Shown one piece after another: positions 53,345-62,488 of a DNA stretch of 64,000 nt. The stretch comes from Paenibacillus sp. L3-i20 (GTDB lineage: Bacteria > Bacillota > Bacilli > Paenibacillales > Paenibacillaceae): positions 512,501 to 576,500 of the forward strand of contig NZ_BQME02000001.1 of assembly GCF_022180385.2 (NCBI RefSeq), read 5' to 3'. Position 1 is the stretch's first letter, and every line of letters starts with the position of its first letter. Under the pieces are notes generated by a model. The model was given only the letters and a program-made list of their open reading frames with translations, was not told the DNA's origin and made no database searches. Made by a program: the position numbers and the translations under genes.

Positions 53345-53450
53345 ATCTTTACCTCAAATCACGTCTGTTTTCATTCCGCTTAGAAAGATAATCATTCTCA
53401 ATGTTTGGTCAAAAAAATAAACTTCCTTTAATCAAACACCCTCCTACGGA

Positions 53451-53465
53451 TGATAATGATTATCA
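53451..53465. promoter_or_regulatory. Fur box of yclNOPQ
   Basis: TGATAATGATTATCA is a perfect 7-1-7 palindrome and equals the Bacillus Fur consensus. It lies just downstream of the proposed transcription start, so Fe-Fur would block the importer operon. Confidence 0.92.
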
Positions 53466-53476
53466 TAAGCAACATT

Positions 53477-53505
53477 ATTATGTCACTACTCTTAGTACTA
53501 GTCAA
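53477..53505 (-). promoter_or_regulatory. Promoter of yclNOPQ
   Basis: Minus strand: TTGACT (53500-53505), a 17-nt spacer and CATAAT (53477-53482). The start point would fall close to the Fur box. Confidence 0.7.
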
Positions 53506-53569
53506 CACTATTATTCCCAAATTAATCGAAAATCGTAATTCAATTCGATTATGTGTCGAAAAAGTGTAA

Positions 53570-53607
53570 GAGTCATCTGGACTGCTTAATTACAGTCCAG
53601 ATGACTC
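53570..53607 (-). terminator. Terminator of tkt
   Basis: A perfect 15-bp stem GAGTCATCTGGACTG/CAGTCCAGATGACTC with an 8-nt loop. The minus-strand tail is TTACACTTTTTC. Confidence 0.85.
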
Positions 53608-53616
53608 AACAATTAC

Positions 53617-55641
53617 TTATAGAAAGGCTGCGCGAATGCGTGCTGCAACACGTTCCGCTGTAAATCCATATTCCTCAAGAACTTTATTTGCTTTCGCTGA
53701 TGCACCAAATTGTTTGATGCCAATGAGTAAACCTTCGCTGCCAACAATCGATTCCCAGCCGCTAGGATGAGCCATCTCAATGGCAACATTAGCTTTGACG
53801 GAAGGATTAACAACTGATTTGCGATAGTCATCTGACTGCATCTCGAACAATTCACGACTTGGCATACTAATAACACGAACTCGCTTACCTTCATTCTCTA
53901 GCATTGCTTTTACTTCCATCGCTAAGCTAACTTCGGAGCCAGTAGCAACCAATTGAATGTCTAGAGTTGCAGCATTATCTCCTTGCGCTGTTTCTGAAAG
54001 AATGTATCCACCTTTAGAAACTCCTTCGCTCGCAAGATGGACTGTGTTAGGCAGTATCGGAAGATTTTGTCTGGAAAGCGCAAGTACGAACGGACCTTCC
54101 TTCGCAGTAAGGGTGTGCTTCCATGCAGCAGCCGTTTCGTTTCCGTCTGCTGGACGGAACAAGGTCAAGTTTGGAATCAGTCGCATCGAAGGAATTTGCT
54201 CGATTGGCTGATGTGTTGGACCATCCTCGCCTACTGCAATGCTATCATGAGTGAACACGTAAACAACAGGCAACTTCATCAGAGCAGATAGACGAATCGC
54301 CCCGCGCAAGTAATCACTAAATACAAGGAAAGTTCCTCCATATACTTTCAAGCCGCCATGCAGCATCATTCCGTTTAATGCAGCACCCATAGCGAATTCA
54401 CGAACTCCGAACCAAAGATTACGACCACTGTAATTACCGCTGCTAAATGCAGCGTATTTGTTCATTGCTGTCATGTTCGAGCTTGCTAGATCTGCCGATC
54501 CGCCAATAAGGAGCGGTAAGCTTTCTGCTAATGCATTAATCGATTGACCGGAAGCTACCCGTGTAGAAACGTCCGCAGCTTCTGAATTAAAGGATGGAAG
54601 ACTTCCTTCCCAACCCTCTGGCAGCTCGCCACGAATCGCTTGTTCTAGCTCTGCAGCTAGCTCTGGATAGGACTTGCGGTATTGCTGAAGAGTTTCATTC
54701 CAAGCATCTTGCTCCCTCTGACCTTGCTCCTTCACCATCTCGAAATGAGTGTATACTTCATCCGGTACGAAGAAATCGGGCTCAAGCGGCCAGCCAAGTG
54801 CTTCTTTAGTTAACTTCAATTCTTCTTTGCCTAGTGGTGAACCATGAGTACCGCCATGGCCGCCTTTGCCCGCTTTATTCGGGCTACCAAAGCCGATTGT
54901 CGTTTTCACTTCGATTAATGTAGGGCGATCAAGTTCAGCTTTCGCACTTGCGATTGCTGCAGAAATAGCTTCTACATCGTTCTGATCATCTACGCGTAAG
55001 TAATGCCAGCCGCAAGCGCCGAACTTCGCAGCAACATCTTCGGAATAAGACATTCCAAGTTCGCCATCGAGAGAAATATCATTTGAATCATAAAGAACAA
55101 CTAGCTTTCCTAGTTTCAAATGCCCTGCTAACGAAATAGATTCTCCGGCTACACCTTCCATTAAGTCACCATCTCCACATATAACAAACGTGTGGTGGTC
55201 AATAATAGCGGATTCCTCACGGTTGAACACCGATGCTAGATGCGCTTCAGCCATTGCCATACCTACTGCCATTGACAATCCTTGACCAAGCGGACCAGTC
55301 GTTGCTTCCACACCAGGTGTATGCCCAAATTCCGGATGACCCGGCGTGCGGCTTCCCCATTGGCGGAATTGCTTAATATCGTCCATTTGAAGATCATATC
55401 CACTTAAATGTAGTAAGCTATAAAGCAACATAGAGCCATGTCCTGCTGACAATACGAATCGGTCACGGTTGAACCAGCTTGGATCCTTTGGATTATGTTT
55501 CATCCCATTCGTCCATAGTGCGTAACCCATTGGAGCTGCCCCCATTGGCATACCAGGGTGACCCATAGCTGCTTTCTCTACTGCATCAATTGTTAATGTT
55601 CTGATTGCATTAATACTTAAATTTTGTATCGCTGTAGTCAT
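53617..55641 (-). CDS. tkt: Transketolase
   Basis: 674 residues. The TPP site is [20 protein letters not shown], the N-terminal [17 protein letters not shown] carries a substrate His, and the middle pyrimidine-binding domain has [19 protein letters not shown]. The C-terminal domain contains [14 protein letters not shown] sequence. It moves two-carbon units in the pentose phosphate pathway. ATG 55641 lies behind GGGGGATGAG; a start five codons upstream would overlap that site. It is divergent from a LysR regulator 105 nt away. Confidence 0.96.
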   Translation of the reverse strand: MTTAIQNLSINAIRTLTIDAVEKAAMGHPGMPMGAAPMGYALWTNGMKHNPKDPSWFNRDRFVLSAGHGSMLLYSLLHLSGYDLQMDDIKQFRQWGSRTPGHPEFGHTPGVEATTGPLGQGLSMAVGMAMAEAHLASVFNREESAIIDHHTFVICGDGDLMEGVAGESISLAGHLKLGKLVVLYDSNDISLDGELGMSYSEDVAAKFGACGWHYLRVDDQNDVEAISAAIASAKAELDRPTLIEVKTTIGFGSPNKAGKGGHGGTHGSPLGKEELKLTKEALGWPLEPDFFVPDEVYTHFEMVKEQGQREQDAWNETLQQYRKSYPELAAELEQAIRGELPEGWEGSLPSFNSEAADVSTRVASGQSINALAESLPLLIGGSADLASSNMTAMNKYAAFSSGNYSGRNLWFGVREFAMGAALNGMMLHGGLKVYGGTFLVFSDYLRGAIRLSALMKLPVVYVFTHDSIAVGEDGPTHQPIEQIPSMRLIPNLTLFRPADGNETAAAWKHTLTAKEGPFVLALSRQNLPILPNTVHLASEGVSKGGYILSETAQGDNAATLDIQLVATGSEVSLAMEVKAMLENEGKRVRVISMPSRELFEMQSDDYRKSVVNPSVKANVAIEMAHPSGWESIVGSEGLLIGIKQFGASAKANKVLEEYGFTAERVAARIRAAFL

Positions 55642-55746
55642 TATCTCATCCCCCATTTACTGGATTGAACGTTCTTATTCCAGTATAATAGGGTCAGCTA
55701 CCATACAAGTAATTAATAATACGACTACCAGCCATAGAGAGGGTCT

Positions 55747-56625
55747 ATGATAAACTACGAACTATATCGCGTGTTTTATTGGGCGGCAAAGACAGGCAGT
55801 CTAACCCAAGCGGCTAAAGCCTTGTACATTACACAACCTAGCGTCAGCCATGCAATCAAACAATTGGAACAAGCTTTTTCAACAACACTATTCGCCAGAG
55901 GTTCCCGAGGGGTTGAACTTACAAGTGAAGGCATGATGCTGTTTTCATTTGTAGAACCCGCTTTTAACTATTTAAATATGGCCGAGATGAAGATGGAGGA
56001 GCTCAAAAACTTGGAGGGTGGAGAGCTGCGAATTGGCGGTAGCGACTCCTTGTTTAAGCATTATCTGCTTCCTTATTTAGAAACCTTTCATAAGCAGCAC
56101 CCTTCCGTCCAAGTACATCTGCTTCACGGAACAACACCAGAAATTGTTGCATACTTGAAAGAAGGCAAGATCGATCTAGGGGTAGCACGAATGCCAATTG
56201 CAGATGCACAGTTGGAAGTCAGAGAGGGCATATCGCTGCAAGATATTTTTGTAGCTGGATCGAAGTATGCTGCCTTACAGGGTCAAACTTTGTCCTTGCC
56301 TGAGCTGCTCGCTTACCCCATCGTCATGTTCTCACGTACAAGTCATTCCCGTACTGCTATTACGAAGTTATTTCAGGATCAAGGATATACGCTGGAACCA
56401 GAATTCGAGCTTGGTAGTGTAGACTTATTGATTGAATTTGCCAAAAGAGGGCTCGGCATCTCCTTCGTCACAAAAGAATTTGTCGCCAAGGAATTAGAAA
56501 ATGGCGAACTTTTCGAGCTGCAATTAGATCGACAATTGCCGCCATCACAGGTAGCAATCATTACTCTCAAGCACATGCCTCTATCGAAAGCCGCTCTTTC
56601 GTTCGTAGACCAGCTTGATCTGTGA
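55747..56625 (+). CDS. LysR-family transcriptional regulator
   Basis: 292 residues. The helix-turn-helix at 1-60 (YRVFYWAAKTGSLTQAAKALYITQPSVSHAIKQLEQAF) is canonical; the effector domain follows (about 88-290: GELRIGGSDSLFKHYLLPYLETFHKQHP). It is divergent from tkt, so it may regulate tkt or itself. ATG 55747 follows GAGAGGG. It resembles the CysL/YwfK side of the family, but the ligand is unknown. Confidence 0.9.
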   Translation: MINYELYRVFYWAAKTGSLTQAAKALYITQPSVSHAIKQLEQAFSTTLFARGSRGVELTSEGMMLFSFVEPAFNYLNMAEMKMEELKNLEGGELRIGGSDSLFKHYLLPYLETFHKQHPSVQVHLLHGTTPEIVAYLKEGKIDLGVARMPIADAQLEVREGISLQDIFVAGSKYAALQGQTLSLPELLAYPIVMFSRTSHSRTAITKLFQDQGYTLEPEFELGSVDLLIEFAKRGLGISFVTKEFVAKELENGELFELQLDRQLPPSQVAIITLKHMPLSKAALSFVDQLDL

Positions 56626-56674
56626 AAGCAATAACGAAGAGCATTGGCGGAGTCATATACATTGTTCGCCGCAC

Positions 56675-56715
56675 AAAAAGAGCTGGCGAAGGAATTACCT
56701 TCGCCAGCTCTTTTT
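56675..56715. terminator. Bidirectional terminator between lysR and HesB-like genes
   Basis: An 18-bp stem AAAAAGAGCTGGCGAAGG/CCTTCGCCAGCTCTTTTT with a 5-nt loop; T runs on both strands. Confidence 0.92.
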
Positions 56716-56724
56716 TGATCACAT

Positions 56725-57012
56725 TTATCCAACAATCATACTTATTTCTTCAACCTTTTCATCGAAGGAGATACGAAGCTCTTTGTTTTCAACGTACCAA
56801 AGATTATCGTCCTCCATATAAAAATTAATTCCTTCTATCGTATGGTTAAGACCTGGACTTCTTGGTTCATCCTTCGTAATACCAAGCGATAATCCGGAGT
56901 GAATACTACCACAACCACCCAATCTTACGAAAATACGCAAGTTGTCGCCATCCACTAACCCCATTTGCTCTCTGTACCAGCGTGCAGCCGCTTCTTCTAC
57001 CACTAAGTTCAT
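56725..57012 (-). CDS. HesB/IscA-like protein, YneR type
   Basis: 95 residues in the iron-sulfur biogenesis (HesB/SufA) fold, with VRLGGCGSIHSGLSLGI in the position of the first conserved Cys. The C-terminal CxC pair of true A-type carriers is missing, so cluster transfer is doubtful. This pattern fits YneR/HesB-like proteins of Bacillus of unknown role. ATG 57012 follows AAGGAG. Confidence 0.87.
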   Translation of the reverse strand: MNLVVEEAAARWYREQMGLVDGDNLRIFVRLGGCGSIHSGLSLGITKDEPRSPGLNHTIEGINFYMEDDNLWYVENKELRISFDEKVEEISMIVG

Positions 57013-57095
57013 CGCTCTCAGCTCCTTACTTGATGTATGGTTATTCTATTATAACCCGAGAGACATCAAAGCGTAATGTAGCTTTTATGAAGAAT

Positions 57096-57962
57096 TTAAT
57101 CAAGTGCTGGTGAACGCCGCAGCATTCCTACCGAACATACGAGCAACAATACGACAAGTATTCCCGTGACCCCTATCGTCCAAATCAAATGTGTTGGTTC
57201 GGCAATACTTCCACTAATTGCTTCATAAGCATAGTTGCTTAATGAACCCGGACTCCATTCCAAATATTTAGGCATTAAACCAACAAGCACAGTCAAAAAG
57301 ATAGATAAACCCAAAGTTATAAAAGCAGCACCTGCTGCACTTCGAAGCATAGAACTAAATAACAATAGAATCGACATTACAAATGAAAACCAAAGACCAT
57401 ATAATAAATAACTGTTCAGAAATGGTGCCATAGCAACCCGTTCAAAAAGTTGCCCTGTATAATACCATGATGCAAAATAACCAAGAAACAATGAGCCCCA
57501 TGTCAAAATGAGCATGCTTACCCATTTAGACGCAATATAGGCTCCAAATGAAATAGGTTTCACCAAAATCATAGACGTAGCACCGGTATTTCTCTCTCCT
57601 GATACAATACCCATAAATACAAGCACGAGAACAAGTGTCCCGATTGATCCGAATTGAGATAATGTCCCCGTAAGCACTTGTTCTCCTGTCATTTTCGGAA
57701 TATCAATAACAGTTCCTTCGGGCATATTTCCGGCCTTCTCAAGTATTAACGGCATATAATAATTCGTAATAGGCTGCATAATGCCTAATAGGATAAATAC
57801 GAGCGGAACCCAAATTAACTTGTAGCTTCGCGTCAGCTCAAGTAATTCCTTTCTTAGCAACACTGTAATTTTTACAGCTCCAGAGGTTGGAATCCAATCT
57901 CTGCTCCCTTCTGCTAACGTTCCACCTTTTACATCCGATTTCATTGTATTCGTTGCCATCAT
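57096..57962 (-). CDS. yxlG: ABC-2 permease of the sigY operon (YxlG-like)
   Basis: 288 residues. It has about six membrane segments and the ABC-2 pattern (ELLELTRSYKLIWVPLVFILLGIMQPI, GIVSGERNTGATSMILVKPISFGAYIASKW). It overlaps the ATPase stop in ATGA. With YxlF it forms an exporter whose genes belong to the ECF sigma operon. The role may be self-protection or control of SigY activity. It is longer than Bacillus YxlG (259). Confidence 0.85.
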   Translation of the reverse strand: MMATNTMKSDVKGGTLAEGSRDWIPTSGAVKITVLLRKELLELTRSYKLIWVPLVFILLGIMQPITNYYMPLILEKAGNMPEGTVIDIPKMTGEQVLTGTLSQFGSIGTLVLVLVFMGIVSGERNTGATSMILVKPISFGAYIASKWVSMLILTWGSLFLGYFASWYYTGQLFERVAMAPFLNSYLLYGLWFSFVMSILLLFSSMLRSAAGAAFITLGLSIFLTVLVGLMPKYLEWSPGSLSNYAYEAISGSIAEPTHLIWTIGVTGILVVLLLVCSVGMLRRSPALD

Positions 57963-58912
57963 TGACTCACCACCTTCATAAATAAATCTTCAAGGGATGA
58001 ATGTCCAACTGTAAAGCGATTTACTTTCACTCGTTCCTTCGTTATTTCCTCTAATAGTTTCCATCTGGCAGCATCGATATCAGTTGCAGTTATTCGTAAT
58101 CTATTATCGGTTAATTCTACTCCTTCAATAGATGTAAACTTCATCAATACTTGATCCTGCTTATTATGAACTCGATTCATAAAAGTCGCCAACCATGCTC
58201 TCGATTGCTGATTCATTTCCACTTCCAGTTCAATAATCGGTTTGCGATGTGTATTACGTATAGTCGCTAGTGACCCTTGTAGTGCTACTTGTCCTTTATT
58301 AATAATGACCACATCATCACATAACTCCTCGGCATCATGCAGTACATGGGTAGAAAATAATACACTGATTTCTTTCTTCAACTCCTGCAACAAATGGAGA
58401 ACCTCGCGTCGCCCTAACGGATCAAGTGCTGATACCGGCTCGTCCATAATAAGAAGTTTTGGTCGATGAACTAACGCCTGCGCTAGACCAAGCCGTTGCT
58501 TCATTCCGCCGGAGTAACCGCCAATTCGCCTTTTCGCTGCATCTCCGAGCCCTACTCTTTCCATTAGCTCTATCGCTCGCTTCTTTGCCATTGAGCCATT
58601 TAAACCACATAACTCGCCCGCATATATGACATACTCAAGTCCACTCATCCATGGATGAAATGATGGCGACTGCGGTAAGTATCCAAGTAACTGACGCGAA
58701 TCATCACCTCTGTTAGCTTGGTGAAACTGGACGCTTCCTTTCGTCGGTTTTAACAATCCCGTCAGCATTCGTATTGTCGTCGTTTTCCCTGCTCCATTTG
58801 GTCCAAGCAATGCAACACAATGACCTTCCTTTATAGTGAAATCTATACCATTAACAGCCTGCATAGATCCAAATATTTTTGTTAGTCCCTTTACTTGAAG
58901 AAGATCAGTCAA
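57959..58912 (-). CDS. yxlF: ABC ATPase of the sigY operon (YxlF-like)
   Basis: 317 residues from TTG 58912, eight bases after GGAGG and directly after the preceding stop. A longer frame to 58987 lacks support. Walker A GPNGAGKTT, signature YSGGMKQRLGLAQA, Walker B LLIMDEPVSALDP, switch His FSTHVLHDAEE. The gene order with yxlC-D-E and an ECF sigma factor identifies it as YxlF-like. Confidence 0.88.
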   Translation of the reverse strand: MTDLLQVKGLTKIFGSMQAVNGIDFTIKEGHCVALLGPNGAGKTTTIRMLTGLLKPTKGSVQFHQANRGDDSRQLLGYLPQSPSFHPWMSGLEYVIYAGELCGLNGSMAKKRAIELMERVGLGDAAKRRIGGYSGGMKQRLGLAQALVHRPKLLIMDEPVSALDPLGRREVLHLLQELKKEISVLFSTHVLHDAEELCDDVVIINKGQVALQGSLATIRNTHRKPIIELEVEMNQQSRAWLATFMNRVHNKQDQVLMKFTSIEGVELTDNRLRITATDIDAARWKLLEEITKERVKVNRFTVGHSSLEDLFMKVVSQ

Positions 58913-58914
58913 TT

Positions 58915-59118
58915 TTAACTCCTCCGTCCGAATATAAAAAATGCAATCGAGCCGAATAATTGTCCAAAAATAATAATAAGCACCCACATCATTTTAGGAC
59001 CTTTTGTTTCTTCTGCTTTCACACATAGAACTAACGCAATAATCATCAATATAAGTTGAATGACGATGATAGGAGCTACTATACCAATCACCTTGCTAAG
59101 CTCTAAACTTCCCTCCAT
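58915..59118 (-). CDS. yxlE: Small two-segment membrane protein (YxlE-like, PLDc_N)
   Basis: 67 residues, two membrane helices (VIGIVAPIIVIQLILMIIALVLC and MMWVLIIIFGQLFGSIAFFIFG) with KAEETKGPK between, as in PLDc_N/YxlE. ATG 59118 is eight bases after GGAGG; the upstream GTG overlaps that site. In Bacillus YxlD and YxlE hold SigY inactive. The gene is 26 nt after yxlD and 2 nt before yxlF. Confidence 0.82.
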   Translation of the reverse strand: MEGSLELSKVIGIVAPIIVIQLILMIIALVLCVKAEETKGPKMMWVLIIIFGQLFGSIAFFIFGRRS

Positions 59119-59144
59119 AATCGGCACCTCCGCCAGCTATTTGA

Positions 59145-59366
59145 TTACCTGCTTTTATCGTTATTCCCACGCTTAATCCAACCGCTTCTTACGAAAATCC
59201 AATACACAATGAGAGGGAGTGGGCAGGAGATCAGTCCCCATAACCCCCAAAGCCAATAATTACTCCCTCGTTTGCGCGCATCCAGAAACAACCAGGTAGA
59301 TTGTGAAATTAAAATCGATGCAACTAACAACCAAAACCACATCGAACGAGCTAGCTCTTCCTCCAT
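59145..59366 (-). CDS. yxlD: Small membrane protein (YxlD-like)
   Basis: 73 residues with two membrane segments (SMWFWLLVASILISQSTWLFLDARKRG and NYWLWGLWGLISCPLPLIVYWIFV). This is a PLDc_N-like small protein; YxlD inhibits SigY in Bacillus. ATG 59366 is preceded by AAGGAG; a start at 59450 lacks one. It overlaps the yxlC end by 16 nt. Confidence 0.78.
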   Translation of the reverse strand: MEEELARSMWFWLLVASILISQSTWLFLDARKRGSNYWLWGLWGLISCPLPLIVYWIFVRSGWIKRGNNDKSR

Positions 59367-59692
59367 GCTCGCTCTCCTTTCTTGCGGTACGAAGCAACGA
59401 TATACCAGAATGCTCCCGCAGAGGCGAGCACTTGCAACGCTACGAACCACAACAAGTTATTACCGATAACCCACATCATGCCTGTCAAAAGCAATAATCC
59501 GATGAGCCAGAAAAGTCCAAGCTCTTTCCATAGTTTTCTGCGCAGCTCTCGCTTATGTGAAGTAACTAGCTCATTAATTGACTCAAGCTGCGGCATCATT
59601 GGTTCAAATGCAGCATCCAACTTCTCAAGCTCAACTCCAATATGCTCCTGAAACCATAGTTGATCCTCTTCAGGAGTTCCGTTCTTCCTCAT
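59351..59692 (-). CDS. yxlC: DUF5345-like membrane protein (YxlC-like), likely SigY regulator
   Basis: 113 residues. The first 50 are soluble and charged (DQLWFQEHIGVELEKLDAAFEPMMPQLESINELVTSHKREL) and could bind the sigma factor. Two membrane segments follow. ATG 59692 lies inside the end of sigY (23-nt overlap), so translation is coupled, a feature of sigma/anti-sigma pairs. Named by position and topology; direct homology was not tested. Confidence 0.78.
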   Translation of the reverse strand: MRKNGTPEEDQLWFQEHIGVELEKLDAAFEPMMPQLESINELVTSHKRELRRKLWKELGLFWLIGLLLLTGMMWVIGNNLLWFVALQVLASAGAFWYIVASYRKKGERAWRKS

Positions 59693-60212
59693 TCGTGGTC
59701 AACTCCTTTCTCAATTGCTTCAAGCCAGAATGCAATCTAGATTTAACTGTTCCAAGCGCCACATCAAGCATTGTGGCAATCTCTTCTTGTGAATATCCAT
59801 AATAGTATTTGAGTAATACCGCCATACGTTGCCTTTCATCCAATTCACCAAGTGCTTGCAGAGCATCTGGCCATTCATTCATACGATTTAAAGCCTCGTA
59901 ACGAATGGAGCGGAGCATTCCTTCTTCTTGCAACCACTTATTCTCTCTCTCACTTCGCCTTGCTCGATCTATTACTAATCTTGAAGCTATCGCAATTAGC
60001 CATGTAGAAAACTTAGATTGACCCTGAAAGGTATCCATTTTCTCGATCGCTTTAAGCATTGTCTCCTGTGTCACATCTTCCGCCTTGACCTTGTTCATCG
60101 TAAGTTTAAGTGCATATTGATATAGGAAGGAATAATGTTGCCGCAGCAGCTCGGACAACGATTGGCTATCACCTTTTATTGCTCTCTTCACAAGCATTGC
60201 CTCATCCTGCAC
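59670..60212 (-). CDS. sigY: ECF sigma factor SigY
   Basis: 180 residues. Region 2 (LLRQHYSFLYQYALKLTMNKVKAEDVTQETMLKAIEKMDTFQGQSKFSTWLIAIASRLVIDRARR) and region 4 (LDERQRMAVLLKYYYGYSQEEIATMLDVALGTVKSRLHSGLKQLRK) are complete. GTG 60212 follows AAGGGAG by 10 bases and gives a length like Bacillus SigY (178). An ATG at 60281 would add 23 residues behind a weak AGAGTGA, and I rate it second. It leads the operon with YxlC-G-like genes; SigY normally controls its own operon. Confidence 0.87.
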   Translation of the reverse strand: MQDEAMLVKRAIKGDSQSLSELLRQHYSFLYQYALKLTMNKVKAEDVTQETMLKAIEKMDTFQGQSKFSTWLIAIASRLVIDRARRSERENKWLQEEGMLRSIRYEALNRMNEWPDALQALGELDERQRMAVLLKYYYGYSQEEIATMLDVALGTVKSRLHSGLKQLRKELTTNEEERNS

Positions 60213-60330
60213 GGGGCATTTTCTCCCTTCCCTTTGTTGTCTCTTTGTTAATAAGACGATTATGTATTCCTTTTCGTTCATTCACTCTAAAATTATTTTC
60301 GAATGTTAATGACTTTATTTCGCATAAAAA

Positions 60331-60362
60331 AATGGTGACATGTTCAACAACACATCACCATT
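60331..60362 (-). terminator. Terminator of ydbS-ydbT
   Basis: AATGGTGA/TCACCATT with a further TGT/ACA pair; seven Ts follow on the minus strand. It separates ydbT from sigY. Confidence 0.85.
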
Positions 60363-60393
60363 GTTTCTATTTCATTTTTGTATTATAAAACCA

Positions 60394-61962
60394 TCACACT
60401 TTGCTCCGACTATACCATTTCCAGATCTGCTCTACATCCCCTTGGTTCATAAAAGAAACCTTATATGCGAATGCACTTCCGAGCACTTGTACTGACAGCG
60501 ATATTAGGTTCTTTCTACGCTGTTCATTTGAACGCTTCACTTTCATCGTAACGATTCTACGCTTTCGTACATAATAAGTTGTCCGACTAATATAACGACG
60601 ACGCAATGTAAGCTGATCGTCCTGTAACAATAGCCCTGCTGAACGATGACAACCTATCCGCCATATGGTTACAAGTGGCAGCAGTAGCAGGGACCATGCA
60701 CCGTTCAATCCAAAATAAACAATACAGCCTGCACAAATCGCAATAATAACTAGCAAAGGAATTAGCAAATAATAAAAAAGTCCCTTACCCGGTGACTGAG
60801 CAATATCTCCTCCGTTATGCTGACTTATTTGTGGAACAAATTGATCAAGAAGACTTTGAATGTCCGCTGTTTTTATAAAAGGATGAAGCATAAGTTGTTC
60901 CTGCTTATCAGAGGAAACGACCTGCAATTTAACTTCGGAATAGCCAAAGGGCTGTCTAAGCAAACTTTCATTTGTGATGACAGCTTGTACATTTTTCGGA
61001 TCGAATAACACTGTTTTCTTCTCCAGCAGACCATACGATAACGAAATTTGATTGCCATCCTTATGAATAGCGAAACCGCTGTACTTAAGAACATAAAGAA
61101 GTATCGACAGTAACCAAGCAAATAGTAAAACAGCAACCACGACGATAATAATTAGCAACGAATTAGGCATTAATTTCGTAGAGTCTTCCACAACATTTTC
61201 GAAAAAATGATCTGGCAGAAACAACTTAAGGAAATCATCCGCGAAGGAATACAATCCCGCTATAAAGGCAATCGCCAAACCAAAGTTTAGCGACGTTGCA
61301 GCTGCTTGAAATAACTGAACGGTATCTAATGCGAGAACTGGCTCCGACTTTTGTTGCTCATTAACATCCAACTGTGTCATAACAGAAGCAACATTTTCAC
61401 TAGTCCTTGCTTGACCAGCTTGTTCCACTGTCTTCAGTGATAAATCAGCGGATTCATCAGACGATACAACCTCAGTTCCAATCCCAACATTTTCGCTACT
61501 CGCTTTTTTTCCTTGCGACTGGGTAAAATCACGAAGCTGTTGCTTAATACGATTAGCTTCTTTTACAGATAGCGTATGTAAGATCCCATCGGACTTCTTG
61601 TTGCCGCCAGGTGTTTCAATCTTGAGCTGTGCTACTCCTAATATCCGCTGAATGAACGGCTGTTCTACGTTAACGGAATGGATACGAGAGTAATAAATTG
61701 TCTTCTCTTCTCGGAATAACATTCCTTGCCTAATGATAATACGATCTTCCTCCATCCAGAAACCGAACCTCTTCCAGCTGATAAAGGCCGAAGCGACTAA
61801 CAATAAAATGGCCGCACCTATTCCTGCGTATATGTACCATTCCAATTTAAATAAGTTTTTTCCATTAATGAGCATTATAATGAGAAGTGGTATAAAACCA
61901 CGAATAACCGAAAGAACGACAAAGAGGATATACGTTGGATGAAGCGTTTTACGTTCATTCAT
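60394..61962 (-). CDS. ydbT: Membrane protein with repeated bacterial PH domains (YdbT-like)
   Basis: 522 residues. Three bPH2 (DUF304) domains are separated by pairs of membrane segments. The repeats show the family pattern WKRFGFWMEEDRIIIRQGMLFREEKTIYYSRIHSVNVEQPFIQRILGVAQLKIETPGG and a later LSYGLLEKKTVLFDPKNVQAVI. Start ATG 61962 (MNERKTLHPTYI) is nine bases after GGGTGG and overlaps the ydbS stop by 8 nt. In Bacillus YdbS and YdbT help resist an antimicrobial peptide. Topology is clear; the mechanism is unknown. Confidence 0.9.
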   Translation of the reverse strand: MNERKTLHPTYILFVVLSVIRGFIPLLIIMLINGKNLFKLEWYIYAGIGAAILLLVASAFISWKRFGFWMEEDRIIIRQGMLFREEKTIYYSRIHSVNVEQPFIQRILGVAQLKIETPGGNKKSDGILHTLSVKEANRIKQQLRDFTQSQGKKASSENVGIGTEVVSSDESADLSLKTVEQAGQARTSENVASVMTQLDVNEQQKSEPVLALDTVQLFQAAATSLNFGLAIAFIAGLYSFADDFLKLFLPDHFFENVVEDSTKLMPNSLLIIIVVVAVLLFAWLLSILLYVLKYSGFAIHKDGNQISLSYGLLEKKTVLFDPKNVQAVITNESLLRQPFGYSEVKLQVVSSDKQEQLMLHPFIKTADIQSLLDQFVPQISQHNGGDIAQSPGKGLFYYLLIPLLVIIAICAGCIVYFGLNGAWSLLLLPLVTIWRIGCHRSAGLLLQDDQLTLRRRYISRTTYYVRKRRIVTMKVKRSNEQRRKNLISLSVQVLGSAFAYKVSFMNQGDVEQIWKWYSRSKV

Positions 61963-62434
61963 CTTGTTCATCCACCCTTGCCAATTGCCCAAGCCGACGC
62001 TTTAAAGCTTCTGCATCATCCCTCTTTAACCCCTCGATCACATGCGTAGTTGCCGCAGTAACGACAGACACTTTGGCCAAATCAAACTTGCGCGTAAGCG
62101 GCCCGCTTCCAAGCTCTACATGCTGAACCCGAACCATTGGCACTAATACATTGCTAGTAAAAATTATGCCCGACTCGATTTCTAATTCTTCTTCAAATAG
62201 TTCATATTTGAACTTAGCATATTTAACTCGTGGTATTAACCAAGTAAACACAATCAAAGAAACGATGAGCAATCCAGTGCAAATCCACACCGGTATGAGC
62301 GTCCACTCTTGCCATAACGCCACACACAGGTACGCAATTATTAACAATAGAAAAACTCCATTGCTAATAAGTTCCGTAATGCGGTACACCTTCAAATAGT
62401 CTTGATGTAGTCGTTTTGTAAGTTCTCTGTTCAT
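61955..62434 (-). CDS. ydbS: bPH2 membrane protein (YdbS-like)
   Basis: 159 residues. Two membrane segments (about 20-65) precede one bPH2 domain (FKYELFEEELEIESGIIFTSNVLVPMVRVQHVELGSGPLTRKFDLAKVSVVTAA). ATG 62434 is nine bases after GGAGG. Overlap with ydbT shows one operon and a working complex. Confidence 0.9.
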   Translation of the reverse strand: MNRELTKRLHQDYLKVYRITELISNGVFLLLIIAYLCVALWQEWTLIPVWICTGLLIVSLIVFTWLIPRVKYAKFKYELFEEELEIESGIIFTSNVLVPMVRVQHVELGSGPLTRKFDLAKVSVVTAATTHVIEGLKRDDAEALKRRLGQLARVDEQDE

Positions 62435-62488
62435 CTCATTTCTCCTCCTAATCTTCCCCTCCTATTACACCAATTTTCCAATAATCCG

